Shown: positions 10,936-22,848 of the stretch, one piece after another
Layout: every line of letters starts with the position of its first letter
Position numbering within the stretch: the stretch's first letter is position 1
Source of the DNA: Cytidiella melzeri
Taxonomy: Eukaryota > Basidiomycota > Agaricomycetes > Polyporales > Irpicaceae
Direction of reading: 5' to 3'
Length of the DNA stretch: 64,000 nucleotides
Assembly: GCA_022592445.1 (NCBI GenBank)
Contig: JABYQR010000137.1
Coordinates: forward strand, 1-64,000
Notes under the pieces: model-generated
Seen by the model: only the letters and a program-made list of their open reading frames with translations
Told to the model about the DNA's origin: nothing
The model's database searches: none
Program-made: the position numbers and the translations under genes

Positions 10936-11957
10936 ATGCCTGCGACATTCAATCTCGAATTGTCACCAGGGCAGAATGTCGCGCTTGACACCACGATCTC
11001 GTCCGACGAACTTGATATGGCGCGCATGGAAGATGGCACCACCGTCGATGGCCAGTTTTGGGGCAAACTCAATATCGTTCATCAGGGCGATACCCACACC
11101 ATGGAGTTCACTGGGACACGGATAATCAATGAGGATGAGGTGTCTCCTGATCTCCTTGTCGACGCTCGTGTGATCTCAAAGCTTGCCGTCATATCCAAGC
11201 CATCGACTGCCAAATGCCACCTCAACATCCTAGCACCTACCTCACAATATTGCGATATCACACTCCAGCCTTCTCCGCTTTGGAAGCTCGGCCTGACTTG
11301 GCCAACAGCTGAACCTTTGGATGACAATAAGGTCAAATACTTCTTACGCGTACACCCTGGAGGTGCCATCGAGCACTTCGAAACTCAACTAAATGCGACG
11401 TCGTTGTACTATGAAGCGATGTATGTATTACGGTTTCAATGTACGACAGTATGCTGACGATCCCACTACAGCCCCGATCCGGCCTTTGTGGACCCAAGCG
11501 AATTCATCGCACCGCGGAACGGCTTCGCGATGTCTTTCCGAGATTTCATCCCTCATCTCACACGAGTCTTAGATCAACTTGGCATGTCTTTACATGCACG
11601 TACAAATTTCATCAAGTGCGTAACTCCACCGCCCTCCTTTGCAAATCTGTTCCTTAACATTCTCACAGCAACAACATGTCCTCGTTTGCCAATCACAAAA
11701 ACATCGCCTACCGCTTCCTCTCCCCCGCCAAGATCGCCGCAGCTATTGACATCTCAGTGACGACCGAAAATTGTGTTTTCACTCGTCTCTTCATGATGTT
11801 CCGCGGCATCTCCGACGATGAACTCGGGCTATTTGCCGACGCAGGAGAAAAAGAGGCGAACTCTGTCAACTGGCGCGAGCGCGTAGGCTGGTCGGAACAG
11901 TCGAAAGATCCGAACCAGTTCAGGATTCTGGAAACGTCGATTTTGGAGATCACATAG
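10936..11957 (+). CDS. Conserved-looking protein of unknown function
   Basis: Three exons with short introns at about 11421-11470 and about 11616-11669 give a protein of about 305 residues starting MPATFNLELSPGQNV. The junctions restore YYEA|IPDPAF and NFI|NNNMSSF. The first half looks beta-rich with alternating polar and hydrophobic residues (FWGKLNIVHQGDTHTMEF); the C-terminal half is helical (SPAKIAAAIDISV, TRLFMMFRGI). No signal peptide or membrane segment. I do not recognise the family. A further in-frame ATG at 10906 would overlap the preceding gene's end, so 10936 is preferred. The tandem position just after another unknown gene is notable but not proof of a functional link. Confidence 0.65.
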
Positions 11958-12874
11958 ACGTGCATGGGCATATCTGCATAACGTACTAGAGGTACCCTGC
12001 ATTACCTACTATGACTCGCGCTGTGGCTGGACTGGCGGCGTTCTTAATATCCCCTTCTCCTCTCATTTCTCGCACCCCACGCCGGCTTTCTGACAGTTTA
12101 CTTATCATGTAGTGTTATCGAATGCTCAATTTACTTGTAGTGCGCCTCGGTCGCAACAACACATTGTTTAGCGAACTTTCTTTGTAGTCCTTGATGCCCT
12201 CTTCTTCTGCCCCATGTCCATACCCATTCCTTCGCCGCTCCTCTTTCCCTCTCTCTTTCATAGGTCCTCACGTATGCTCTATCTTCTCTGTCCTTTTCCT
12301 CACAGCTATCTCTTTCTCCTGCCTCTCACTGTTTTCGATAGCTTAGCTCGTTCTCTTTCGCTGACTGACGACGATCACGACACACATGTAGCTTTTTAGT
12401 AAACCCGACTGTGAACTTCTTCTGAATCGAATATTCATATATCCATCTGTGTAGCGTCGCTTTCGAATCAAGTCAACGTTTCAGCACAAGGGCATGCACG
12501 CCGGCACATACACACCGTTATAGATACGCATACGCAGTATGTATACGTAGTTCTTGTAGTGTAAGATTGCTTGAGCTTTCAGTTGCGTGGATATAGTATA
12601 TATATATATATATGTATAACTAATGGGTGAGAGGCCAGTGAAATGCGAAAAGATAATCACATGTAACACGCAGCGACGCGATGGAGAAATCTTCAGGGAG
12701 ACCCATTAAAACTACAGTTCATATAGCTCTAAGTAAATCAGAAATGTGACGATGGCAGCGTGGACTCCAAATAAGCAAGAGAGAAAGCCGCGTCTGGTGT
12801 AAAAAGCAGTGGGACGTATACGGATACATGAGGAATAAATCATGTGCGAAAAATCTGCTGGCAATGATAACGTA
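11958..12874. other. Intergenic region with TA microsatellite
   Basis: Between two convergent genes; it holds both 3' UTRs. There is a pyrimidine-rich part (12180-12370) and a short (TA)n run at about 12596-12614. I see no gene or RNA. Confidence 0.5.
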
Positions 12875-14934
12875 CTAAAGGTGCTGTTGGTGATGATACA
12901 TCCTCATCACTTCTGCAGAGAACGATGATGAAGAAGAGGAGGCTGGAGGGGCGGGAGCTAGCCTTCGCTTCTTAGGCCTCGGCGACGGGTCCGAAACATC
13001 AACGAGTTGTGCGGTACGGTCGTCATGAAGCGCGGCAGATAGCGTGCTGTAAGATACAGCCTCCGAACAATGAGTGGCGAAACCAGAGTTTGAATCGTCG
13101 GCACTGTACGTCGGAGATGGTGATTCCTGCGTTTGCGAATGGACTGGCATCGTGAACTGCTGCAAAGCATCCTCTGTAACCCACGCGTCTTGCCAGGACG
13201 CAATTGAGTCACCACTCTCACTGGTCATGGACGACATTGGCGGCGGCGTAGCTGTAGGTGCGGGAGAAGTTGCTTTCCTCTTTCCTGACCTTTTCCCGTC
13301 CGCGTCGGATAACTTCGTGTCCGTGCTTTCCGGCATCTCATGGACATACTTCTCCGCCTGAAACGTAGGCATGTAGACTGCTACCTTGTTTCCTCCGGTT
13401 ACCCCGTCTACTCCGATCCTGGCGCTCCCAAAAGGGTCCAAACTCGAGTGTTTGCCGCGCAGGAAGGGGCTTACGCCCGTACGCTTCTTGACTTCGTCGA
13501 TAATCACGTCGAGTCCCTTGCCCGTGACGTACATGCGCGCCCATTCCTCCGCGTCTGTTTCTGACGAGGAGTCTGGTAGAGGCGTGGCGTCGTGGGAAGT
13601 AGCAGGCGAGGAATGGGGATCGGAAGATCCGGTGAGGCCCAGTTTGTAGAGACGCCGTTCGAGAGCTGTCGCGGCGGTCCGAAGGCGGTCGTCGTGCATT
13701 GCAAGAACAGAGGTTGCCTCGGCACGACGGGCCCAATATGAGAACTGAGTGTTTGACCATCCGGAGAGAGACAAGACAGTCGATCGTGTGAGCGTCACCT
13801 GTCCTGACGGAGCGGGATCGTACGGATGCGACAAGGACTTCAGTGGATTATACGGGTGTCTGTAGGCGAAACGCAACAAATATCAGTCAAGATTCTTCAG
13901 AAGATGGTCCTGAGTAGCATTATAGTCAGAAAGAGCCAGCAAGGCACAGACTGAATGCGACCACGCCGAGAAAGTATTGATTGATACGTACGGAACGTAA
14001 GTCCTCAGCACGCTCTTCACGACCTCAACTTTGACGAGAAAGTCGATGACGGTCGCACCACCGGCTTTATCTGCAGGAAACGACTCGACAGAGGGTCCGC
14101 TTTGCACTTTTATATGGACGGCGTCGGGCTTTGGTCTCGGTCTCTGCGTCGTCGTGCGACGCTCGGCCAGACGAGAAGAAAAGATCGTCCACCTTGGCTC
14201 GCCGAGTTTTTCCCGTAGAAAGCCAGCAGCATGTGGATCGAGCTTCGCTCTCGCCTTCTCTGAGCTTTGTCGCTGAAAAGTGAATGCATCGGTGTCAGTC
14301 CAGAGCAGGGCGACAGCATGCGCGTGAACAGAGAACTTACGTCTGCTTGGAACGCGACGGTGTGTTCGTACGTGTTTGAGCTAGTGACCACGAGGGGAAA
14401 CGTGCTGCATGCACCTGCTGGTGGTGCTGCAGACTGTGGGAGCTGCCGAGTCGCGTTCTGGGTACTAATTATTACATGTCTGTCCGGCGCGTACTCAGGT
14501 ATGTGAGGCGGTGACTCGTCCAATGGCGACGGGGTGCACTCCCCCGCAGACGGCGGCGGCGAGGGCCACTGTGATATGGGCTCGTGGGTGTAGTCGCTGG
14601 AGGTTTGGTACGGATAAGTAATGGCGGTCGATTGATTGCATGCAGACATATCTGTCCAGTCGACGGTGAGGTCGTGTCCGAGCATCTGATGCATGGCCAT
14701 GACCCCCTCGAAGAGCGGGTGGCCTGCGGTACCCGGGTACGCGCCATTCGCGGGGAATTCGAAGGAGGAGGGCGGGAGAGGCGTGTCTATAGGCAGCGGT
14801 ATGTGGGGGGTGTGCTGAAGGTGTGCAGCAAAGTGCGGCTGGATGTGCTGGAAGCAGTGGTAGTCGTGGAGGGGGTGAGGGTGAGGATGCATTGCGTCTG
14901 GGTCTGCAGCGGAGGATTGTTTAGAGGACGGCAT
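12875..14934 (-). CDS. Large putative nuclear regulator, family not recognised
   Basis: Three exons (14934-14341, 14272-13992, 13859-12875) with introns of 68 and 132 bp give about 619 residues. The N-terminal third is His/Pro/Ser-rich and low complexity. The conserved-looking core spans the second and third exons, from a basic part (RRTTTQRPRPKPDA) through VIDFLVKVEVVKSVLRTY to HPYNPLKSLSHPYDP and SNTQFSYWARRAEA, which has a helix-turn-helix feel. The tail is Ser/Thr/Pro-rich with a nuclear-localisation-type cluster (RPKKRRLAP) near the end. Both junctions join in phase. The composition suggests a transcription regulator, but I can assign neither a homeodomain nor a zinc cluster. Confidence 0.6.
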
Positions 14935-15190
14935 CCTGCCTTGTTTTAAGGAGATGAAATAAATGAATATTTGCTGGGGGGCAGAGTAAGTACAAGTTGA
15001 CCAAATAAGGCAACGATCACAGTGATCAATGCCTAATTACTCGTTTGAGATAACCCATATATGGCTTGTCGGCCAATAACCGCCCTCGCTTGACTTGTAC
15101 TCCGACCACCGTCTCTGCATCTCCCAACAATGAACAACGAGCCAAGGAGCCGCCACGCACAGCTGTACTCGGGGTTGGTACAGAGACATC

Positions 15191-15820
15191 ATGTCCTTTA
15201 AACGTTCAGATGGTTCTGACGCGCTGCGAATCTACGCGTTATCCAATGGCAGACAAAGCAGAATGAGCCGTGACTCGGTCCTCAGCCAGCAGCCACCGTT
15301 CGACGACAACGCGTCGATGGCAGAAAGCATCATCACCCCTCTGCCAGAGCCCAAGCTGCCCGACCTCGATCTACCGCAGGCAACGCTGGATCTTACCATG
15401 ACATTCGACACAATCCTGTCCGCGATTGATACCTCTCCGGAGCCAGAGTAAGTGGCTATGTCTCAAATCTTTTCTCCCTCTCGCGGCGTCGCCATCCTTC
15501 TAGCCGTTTTCAGCGACACCTCTGACATTTCTTGCCATTTCGTTATGTGTACTCCCGTCCTGTCGTTCATGCATGTGGCGATATCTCGAGCTTGACACTG
15601 ACGCGCCTAACATTGCAGGACCGCCAAGGTCCAGAAACGTGCTAGCAACGTACTCAAGCTCGCCCAGGAGAACGCTAAACTACAGGAGGAGTTGAAAGCG
15701 ATGAACGCGAGGCTGGAGGCTGCCGAGCGGAAACAAGCAGAGCTGAGGCGGTTGGAGGCCCGGGCTGCTGCCAGTGGACAGGCTGGTCAGAGCCAGAGTG
15801 CGAAGGCAGCAGCATCTTGA
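15191..15820 (+). CDS. Small coiled-coil protein
   Basis: Two exons joined by an intron of about 170 bp (about 15449-15618; CCAGA|gtaagt to gcag|GACCGC) give about 153 residues. The N-terminal half is Ser/Pro/Asp-rich and probably disordered. The second exon is a strong heptad pattern (VLKLAQENAKLQEELKAMNA then RLEAAERKQAELRRLEARAA), that is, a coiled coil of about 45 residues ending in an Ala/Ser/Gln tail. It lacks the basic region of a bZIP protein. No known function is evident; a structural or dimerising role is inferred. The intron is longer than its neighbours'. Confidence 0.65.
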
Positions 15821-16331
15821 CTTGTTTCCCAGTAGGCCTCGCTATCGCTGGCATCGGACCGCATTTCCCTCTTCTCCCTCATACCTGGAACCATGATATC
15901 GCAAGTGTAAACATAACTATCCGTCTTTCACTCCTTGGAGGTTGTCTTTCTCTCAGCCGACAACATTTGCGCCCATGCTGACAACGGCTTTCTCTTTGCG
16001 GTCGACGATGATTGTCTGGGGTGGGGTTACATCCTTACTACCTGCTCAGCCGGGGTGGTCACTGGTGATCCCCTGTTTCATCGTCCATTCGTGTTTTACT
16101 TGCGTCGAGTATTCGAAATACCAGCTATTATTGTTTTTTAATAAAGTAGTGCGGACCGTGCACTGCAATATTTTGATACTAGTCGTCGTAGGACGGAAGA
16201 GACAAGCCGGGCATAGGCTAAGATGCTCCACCCTGAGCCTCAGGAGGACACAGTCGTCCTCCAGCTCGACATCCCTCCCGACCACAACCACCACCGTCCC
16301 CTCAAGCAGCCTCTCATCGCAGTCGTCCAGC
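15821..16331. other. Intergenic region
   Basis: Between two plus-strand genes. It contains the 3' UTR of the coiled-coil gene and the promoter of the oxidoreductase; a CT-rich block lies around 15840-15960. No gene seen. Confidence 0.4.
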
Positions 16332-18099
16332 ATGTCGTTCAGCCCTTCCATCTCGCGATCCAACTCGCGAAGCATGTCTATTGATCCGTCAAAGCTGATC
16401 AGGATGGACAAGTGCGCGCTCTTGCAGCATCCGACACCTCCGACGGCACACTCACCTCTCATGTTGTTGACGCAGAACACTCGCCTCCGCCGGTAGTGGC
16501 GACTTCAATGTCGTCTTCGTCGGCGCCGGGAACATCATGTTCGGTACGTGGCTGTCGTGGTCCACTTTGGCCTAGAATATATTTTCATCGAGCACGCAAG
16601 GTTCGGACGAGGGTCCCTGGAACCACTCCTTCCGTTTCGAACAGTATGTGCCCTCGTCATACCACACACATTGCATACTCATGCGCCATGACCTCGCAGC
16701 AAACTCGGCCCCCGACTCAAAATTGTCGCTCTCATCGACCCCAATGTCGAACGTGCCGCGGCCGTGCTCCAAAAAAAGTGCGAGACCTTCGTGCGCTCGG
16801 CGTATGAGCATACCCGCATATACCGCACCCTTGACGACTTCATGAAGCAAATGGCACCAAACCAGGCCCCACGCGTTTTCGTCGTGGGCAGCCCGCCGAT
16901 GTTCCGCGGTACCCTCCAGCCAGGACGGGACATCGAGACGCAGATCGTCAAGCATTTCCCTGGTGTCGCGCTTTTCATTGAGAAGCCGATCGCAACCGGG
17001 CCCGTGAGCGAAATGGAGGAGGCGTTCAAGGTCGCCAAGTTTATTAGCGACAGTCAGACAGTGTGTTCCGTTGGGTATGTCTGCGGTTTTGAGCTCTGCG
17101 TTTCAATATCTGATGAGGCGCTGGACTTTAGGTACATGTTACGGTATTTGAAAGCCGTGCAGATGATGAAAAAAATTATCCAAGATAATAATTTGACCGT
17201 CATGGCGACTATCGCGCGGTACGCAACAGCATACGAGGCGATAGCCAAGCCTGACTGGTGGGACAAGTCTAAGAGGTAAATGAAAATCTCTCTCTCTCAT
17301 CCAATACTTTACTCGGCTGAACCATGACATGCAGCGCTGGCCCGATCATCGAACAAGGGACGCATTTCTGCGATTTATCACGATACTTTGGCGGAGACGT
17401 CGCCATCTCGACAGTTTCTGCCCATTCACTCGAGTGGTATGAAGGCGCAGGGCAGTTGTCGAAAATGTCCATCGACGAGGACGCTATCAAGGAGGAAAAT
17501 AGGATTCCTCGTGTCACTGCTGCGACGTGGTTCGTCCCATTTTGCTCAGTCACTAACCGGAGTTTTCATGCGTTCCGATGGTTGTTACCCTGACAGGAAA
17601 TATGAAAGCGGTGCTGTCGGAAGCCTGACGCACCTTGTAGCACTGCAAGGACACGACTACAGCTGTGAACTGGAGGTGTACGCGGATGGCTATCAGCTCA
17701 AGTACGTCCTAGCAGCGGCAGCCTGCCTCCATTTCTTCTATGCTAGCTGACCGTGCATGGTTTCTTCTGACGATGTTTGTTTGACAGACTCGTCAATCCC
17801 TACGTTCAGCCTGTGCTCTATATCCGTCGACCAGGCAACGACTCCGAGGAAATTCACCGCTTCCCTACAGATGATCCTTTCTTCTCCGAGGTGTCCGTAT
17901 TGGTCGACAACATTGAGGATATCGAGGAGGACCCTGAGACGGCGACTATCTTGTGTAGCTTTGAAGGTATGTTGTCGTTGAAGCACCCAAATAGAGCACG
18001 GATGCCTTGCTGACGGGATGATTTGTAGATGCATGCAAGTCGTACCAGCTTACGTGGGCTATTCGGGAGGCCAGTGAGAAGTCTCGTCAGAAACACTAA
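16332..18099 (+). CDS. Gfo/Idh/MocA-family NAD(P)-dependent oxidoreductase
   Basis: About eight exons with 50-75 bp introns. After a short Ser/Arg-rich leader (MSFSPSISRSNSR), residues about 40-55 hold the Rossmann dinucleotide motif VVFVGAGNIMFG, followed by LKIVALIDPN, the strand ending in the acidic NAD-binding position. A helix with VFVVGSPPMFRG leads to EKPIATG, the EKP signature of the family. The C-terminal half has GPIIEQGTHFCDLSRYFGG, the conserved substrate-domain segment with the catalytic-type His. Length (about 440 residues) fits the family. Such enzymes oxidise or reduce sugars, inositols or biliverdin-like substrates in the cytosol; the substrate here is unknown. The start is set by the exon-1 frame, which splices ATGGAC-AA to A-ACA. 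Confidence 0.85.
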
Positions 18100-18373
18100 G
18101 TGGTAAACGCGTATGTACAAAAGTTGTGAAGTACTGTATGCAACAAAGAAGATGGTAAATTATACATTGATGGACCGAGTCGTGCGAGGTGCAAAATTAT
18201 ACGAGTATGTCCGGTGCAAGGAATGTGAGGTATGCTACAGTGAGAAAGACGTTGTGTACAGTAGAATTCACTAGTTGGGGATACGATGTCGTATTAAAGT
18301 CAGGCATAGGCCCAGTGTGAACTCCAGGGTGGAACATTAGAATAAACGTAGCCAACGATCATGAGACCTGCAC

Positions 18374-19486
18374 CTACTCCTTCGCAGGACTCTCAGTGCG
18401 CCTCCTCTTAACCATGCTTCCCAGCGAGCCTATATCCGTCCCGAGGCTTGTACCAGTCGTCGCCGAAGTGGACGCACGAGAAGAGCCTGACGCCTTGGAA
18501 CTCGGCTTCCCGTCTCCTTGCTTCCGTTTCTTGGCGGGCGTCGGGGCCGCCTTCGAAAGTGGTTTGGACGCGGCCGCAAGCTTCTTCTTCTTATCGCGTT
18601 CCTCCGCGTCGAGCACGGCGTTGTACTTGGTCATGTGGTGGCCTTCGAGGTGTTCTTTGAGCGTGGGCATGTTCCTGAAGGATCTGGTGCATTTGAAGCA
18701 GGACAGGTCCTGCTTGAGGACGGGCTCGTACATGCTTCCTCTCAGCAATGTTTTCTGCGTGTAGTGCCCGTTGTTAGGGAATGTTATATATGAGAGAATG
18801 GAGACACTTAGGCGTACGTCTTTGTAGACAGACGGGACGGCGTCGAACCAGGACATCACGTCGTCGTAGTGCAGAAAGAAGCCAAGTTTGGGATGGAAAG
18901 AATTGTAATGTTTCTTGGTTTTCATCCTCGCGCTGTGCAGGTCTGAAGAAATGACGTGCAGATGGATGTGGCTGTTTCAGCGCGAATTGCGGCCTCCTTC
19001 AGTTTCAGAGCAACAACTCGAAGACCTTGAATGTACCCACTGCATAGACGGTACCGCATGAAAGCCTGTCCAGATATCCCACTGGAACTTGTATCTATTC
19101 TGCATCTCTTTCTGCATTTCTTCTCGAATCTGTTTCGCGTGGGCACCCAGATCTTCTAGGACCGCTTTCGCCTGTTCCTTGCCCACCTTTGAACCCTTCC
19201 CTAACAGCGATTTCAAACTGTCCAGGTGCTCAACAGTGATATCTTTCTGAGGTCTCGGCATGATGAGCACATGAAATATCGCCTTGGGGTATTTATCCTC
19301 GATAGCAACTGTCGTGTCCGTTGTGCCTACTAAAAATTCTTTCGTGGTATTATCGAGGAAGCCCTGCGACGCCAACGCCCATTTTCGAAGCTGGAAGAGG
19401 TCGGGTCCTTGTGAATGAGCGAGGCCGTCCATGAGAGGTGGAGAAGGGTTGAGTGTGAAGTGCGGACATGGCTCAAACAGTCTCAA
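18374..19486 (-). CDS. hnt3: Aprataxin-like HIT-domain/C2H2 zinc-finger protein (Hnt3 type)
   Basis: Three exons. The HIT domain reads PKAIFHVLIMPRPQ, then after an intron at about 19055-18980 the histidine triad MHHIHLHVIS, the catalytic H-phi-H-phi-H of nucleotide hydrolases/transferases. LKTKKHYNSFHP-type sequence follows (here RMKTKKHYNSFHP). Downstream a C2H2 finger (CFKCTRSF…LKEHLEGHH) matches the aprataxin/Hnt3 arrangement. The protein would remove 5'-adenylate from abortive DNA ligation intermediates in the nucleus. The Lys/Ser-rich C-terminal tail ends in KRRRTESPAKE, a likely nuclear signal. The first Met (19486) is used; an internal Met at 19432 (MDGLAHSQG) is an alternative. The second intron is at about 18820-18755 (VYKD|KTLL). 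Confidence 0.88.
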
Positions 19487-20008
19487 GGTATATTAGAAAG
19501 GTCCAAAAGACGATTGATTCGCGAACGGGGCGCGCACAGAATTCGCGCTTATTCTTGTCATGTGACCGTATATAGGCTAGTTCTCCTTTTCCTGTCCTTT
19601 ACCCTTTCTCTGCGGGGACGGTCTCTGGGTTTCGTACACAACAGATGGACACAATGGCAGAGCTAGGCTCGTGGACAAGCCGGGCTCATAACCTGTTGAA
19701 AGCAGGTTATGAACCTCGACTGTCCCAGGAGTTTAGGACGACTCCCTTAGCCAGCGTATATCCTCTCGGCCGAACGCATTCCGATAGCACGTACGAGTAG
19801 TGCTGCGCTGGATTTTCGTCATATTTCGCGAATATGTATGATACGAGTTTTTCGTCTCACCACTCTTTACCGATCATTTGTGACTCTTTCTTCCACCACG
19901 GCCGGCGCACATAAGTGCATGTTTTCCTCGAAACACGTCCGTTAACACTCTAACAGTACTACTCCCAACCACCAGTTCTCGCAGTTTCTTCATCACCATC
20001 AACTATAC
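19487..20008. other. Divergent intergenic region
   Basis: Promoters of the aprataxin-like gene (leftward) and the methyltransferase (rightward). It contains a small inverted repeat AACCTG…CAGGTT (near 19689-19712) and CT-rich stretches. No gene seen. Confidence 0.4.
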
Positions 20009-21104
20009 ATGGCATCAAACGTACTCCCCCTCGCTGTAAAGGGCTTCGGAACTGGTACCAACGAGTTGTACGACAGGTGCGTGCTCTACAAGTCGTCAAC
20101 GTTCTACAAGTCGTCGATGTACGCAGATCTTCATTGATATTACTTCCCAGGGCGCGACCATCGTATCGTCCCGAAGCGCTAGTCCACATCCGCCAAGCGA
20201 TTCGAGGCACAACTCCTCTCAACATCGTCGAGTACGTGCAACATCCGCATCTCATAACAGTCACACGCGTTGATCGTCCATCGTTCCTTCAGACTCGGTG
20301 CAGGAACAGGCATCTTCACTCGTGCCCTGCTTGCCAGCCCCAACTGGTCAGATGCGATAAAGGAGCTACGAGCGATCGAGCCAAGCGCAGGCATGCGCGA
20401 CCAATTCTCCAAGACAGTGTCTGATGCGCGTGTCTCCATAGCTGAAGGTACATTTGATACGACTGGCGTTGAGGATGGGTGGGCAGATTTAGTCGTTATC
20501 GCCCAGGTTAGTTATTCTCTCCGTTTCATAGCTGCATGTCTTTCCTCACAGATGGATGCTTTACATTGCGCCGAATCAAGGCATTTCACTGGTGCCCCGA
20601 CTTCAACAAGGCCGCTGAAGAATTTGCACGAGTGTTGAAGCCAGACGGTATTGTCGCTCTCATATGGAACTTGGAGGATCGGTGAGGTTTTCTCCCTTCC
20701 CTGACCTATGCCCTGCGCAAACTGCTAATTGAGTATGCATCAGCGACGGCGCCGAATGGGTTGCGCAGCTCCGCGACCGTATCGAGCACCACGAAGCCGG
20801 CACTCCTCAATTCCGCCTCGAGCTGTGGCGGGAGACTTTCACCACCCCGTGTTACCTTCAGAACTTTGAGGCTCAGGAAGAAAAGGTGTTTTCGTACAAG
20901 TTACTCGGCTCGGAGAAGATCGCCGTGGACCGTGCGTGCAGCAAGAGTTACATTGCGGTCTTGCCCGAAGACGAGAAGAAGAACGTCGTTGAAGACGTCA
21001 AGGCAATCGTGCAGAGGGGTGATGGATTGGTGTGGACGGACAAGGAGAAGGGCGAGTTTGAGTACCCGTACAAGACTTTTGTCGTGATTGCCAAGAAGAA
21101 GTGA
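20009..21104 (+). CDS. SAM-dependent class I methyltransferase
   Basis: About five exons give roughly 290 residues. Motif I of the AdoMet fold is split from its leader by an intron and reads ELGAGTGIFTRALL; RAIEPSAGMRDQF supplies the acidic motif II that contacts the ribose, and ADLVVIAQAFHWCPD is the motif IV-like segment found in the yeast Crg1/Tmt1 and UbiE/Coq5-like group. It ends with a Lys-rich tail (FVVIAKKK). It is cytosolic by absence of targeting sequence. The substrate is unknown; a small carboxylate or lipid is typical of relatives. The first exon is short (MASNVLPLAVKGFGTGTNELYD), as usual for this family's N-terminus. The chromovirus insertion lies about 160 bp beyond its stop, so its 3' flank may be disturbed. 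Confidence 0.85.
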
Positions 21105-21265
21105 TGCGACGAAGGATCTGGCTGGCGTGGCTGAAAGGTCTGCATTTGTGGTGTTCATTCAGGTGAGAGTCATCGCTCCCTAGCTGTAAGCTGAGCTGAT
21201 AGGACTGAAGCAGGTGCCACAGGACTCCCTTGCAAAGACCTGCAAAGCATTACAGGAATTCATAC

Positions 21266-21566
21266 TGGAATACCCGCGGCAGCGGGAAACACTCGAAAGA
21301 ACAAGCACGAGATATATTTAAGACTTCAACGTCGGGACAAAAGGAATGTGAGTTTAGGGTACAGTAAGATAGTGATATAACTTACCTTCAACGTCGGGAC
21401 GAAAGGAATGAAGTCCATCGACGCTGAAGGCGATGAGTTTTTATATGTAATCAGAGCAAACGGCGGGGACGAATAAGAATGTGGGAAAAGAGATGAAGAC
21501 ATTTTACATAAGCTAATTGTCCAAAACTGGAAACTGTATTTGTTGTAACCCATGGCCAGGGTTACA
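21266..21566 (-). repeat. 3' LTR of the chromovirus
   Basis: 301 bp; on the minus strand it starts TGTAACCCTGG and ends GGGTATTCCA. It is directly preceded on that strand by a purine-rich tract (GGGAAGGAG), a likely plus-strand primer, and flanked outside by CATAC. Compared by eye with the LTR at 34427-34908 (MITE removed), it differs at about ten positions, or 3%. Confidence 0.92.
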
Positions 21567-22666
21567 CTCCTTCCCGTCCAGAAAAATTTGGCTTGGGGTT
21601 CGAGGCGCCCAGCAAGCCGTTTTTGCGCAGGAAGTCGTCGAGAGGCGCCAGATCATTGACCTTACTTCCAGCCAGCCACTCATCGTGTTCAGGACCATAA
21701 CCACGCCAACGCACGAGGTATTGGAAACCACGGCCGACCTTGCGACAATCCAGGATGCGTTCGACAATGTGTTCCATTCCGTCAGGTGTCGCGATAGGAC
21801 CAGGTTTGTCGTGTTCTCGTTCGGGGAACAGAGACGGGTCGTTTCGCACAAACGGGCGCAGGAGAGAGGCGTGGAAAGTGGGATGTATCCTCATCGTTGT
21901 TGGTAAGTCCAGAGTATATATGGAGGTGTCAGGATTTGCTTTCACAACAGTGTAAGGGCCGTCAAAACGGACCATGAACTTCGCCACTCTATGGTCACCA
22001 CGGCGCATGTAATTGCGGCGACGATGAAAAGTGGATAAGAGGACCTTGTCCCCAACGGCGTATATTATCTCAGGATGTCGGTGTTTGTTTGCGTGGTGCG
22101 CCTGGTTCACCTTAGCCAACAGCATGTTGTCCTGCGCTTCCATAATGTCTGTTTCTAGTTGGGCAATCATCTCCTTTGCGTCGAAGGCTTCGTTGCCAAT
22201 GTTCTTTGCGTAATCCTTAGCGGTGTGGAGGGAGAGGGGAAGAATCACACGAGGTGAGCGTCCATATCGGATTTGAAAAGGTGAGAAGCCAGATGACGCG
22301 TTGACGGTGTTCATATAGTTGAAACGAACGAGTGGCAGCACCCGAACCCATCCTTTCTGGTTGCGCTCGACGTGGAAACGAAACGCTTGAATGATTGTCT
22401 TGTTCGACCGCTCGCTCGAACCGTCGGTTTCAGGATGGTAAGAGGTCGACATCTTCAGCATGACCCCGGTGAGCTTAGTTAGGGCCTTCCAAAACCGCGA
22501 CATGAACAGTTTGTCTCGGTCAGAGACAATATCCGCAGGCAGTCCGTTCTCACAATACCAGTGATGAAAGAAAAGCAAGGCAAAATCTTCGGCGGTGATG
22601 TCTGTCTTTGAGGCGATGATGCGCAGATCGGAATTCAAGCAACAAGTCATCGATACAATGGAGTTG
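21562..22666 (-). pseudogene. Chromovirus integrase core and chromodomain (3' part of pol)
   Basis: Minus-strand frame of about 365 residues. It continues in frame from the piece at 30142-30395 once the copia element and one TAACC are removed (…PTDEG|YNSIVSM…). It contains IVSDRDKLFMSRFW with the second Asp, SYHPETDGSSERSNKT with the catalytic Glu, a GPY-type segment (KFMVRFDGPYTVVKA), and a C-terminal chromodomain (HIVERILDCRK, YLVRWRGYGPEHDEWL) that would tether integration to heterochromatic histone marks. The position of the first catalytic Asp reads SMTCCLNSD; relatives usually have TDRL there, so the DDE triad appears broken. It is non-functional because it is also physically split. Confidence 0.9.
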
Positions 22667-22671
22667 TAACC

Positions 22672-22848
22672 TGTTTGAATATACTGAGACTCAATTGAGA
22701 CTCCGCACTGATCGCGCGCTTAGTTACCGTATATAACACTTACTCTGATCAATGCATAACTACCACTTTTTGATCCCCATCTCTTCGTCTGACCACCACC
22801 TTCACCTAAGGCTCAGTGTTGTGCACTACTGCTCATACCTTTCTAATA
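22672..22848 (+). repeat. 5' LTR of the copia element
   Basis: 177 bp, starting TGTTTGAATATACTGAG and ending CATACCTTTCTAATA just before the primer-binding site. It contains GTATATAACAC, a likely TATA box (22728-22737). It matches the 3' LTR on both sides of the TIR insertion there, with only a few differences (for example TGTTTGA against TGTTCAA). The end lacks the usual CA but is fixed by the TAACC duplication. Confidence 0.88.
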
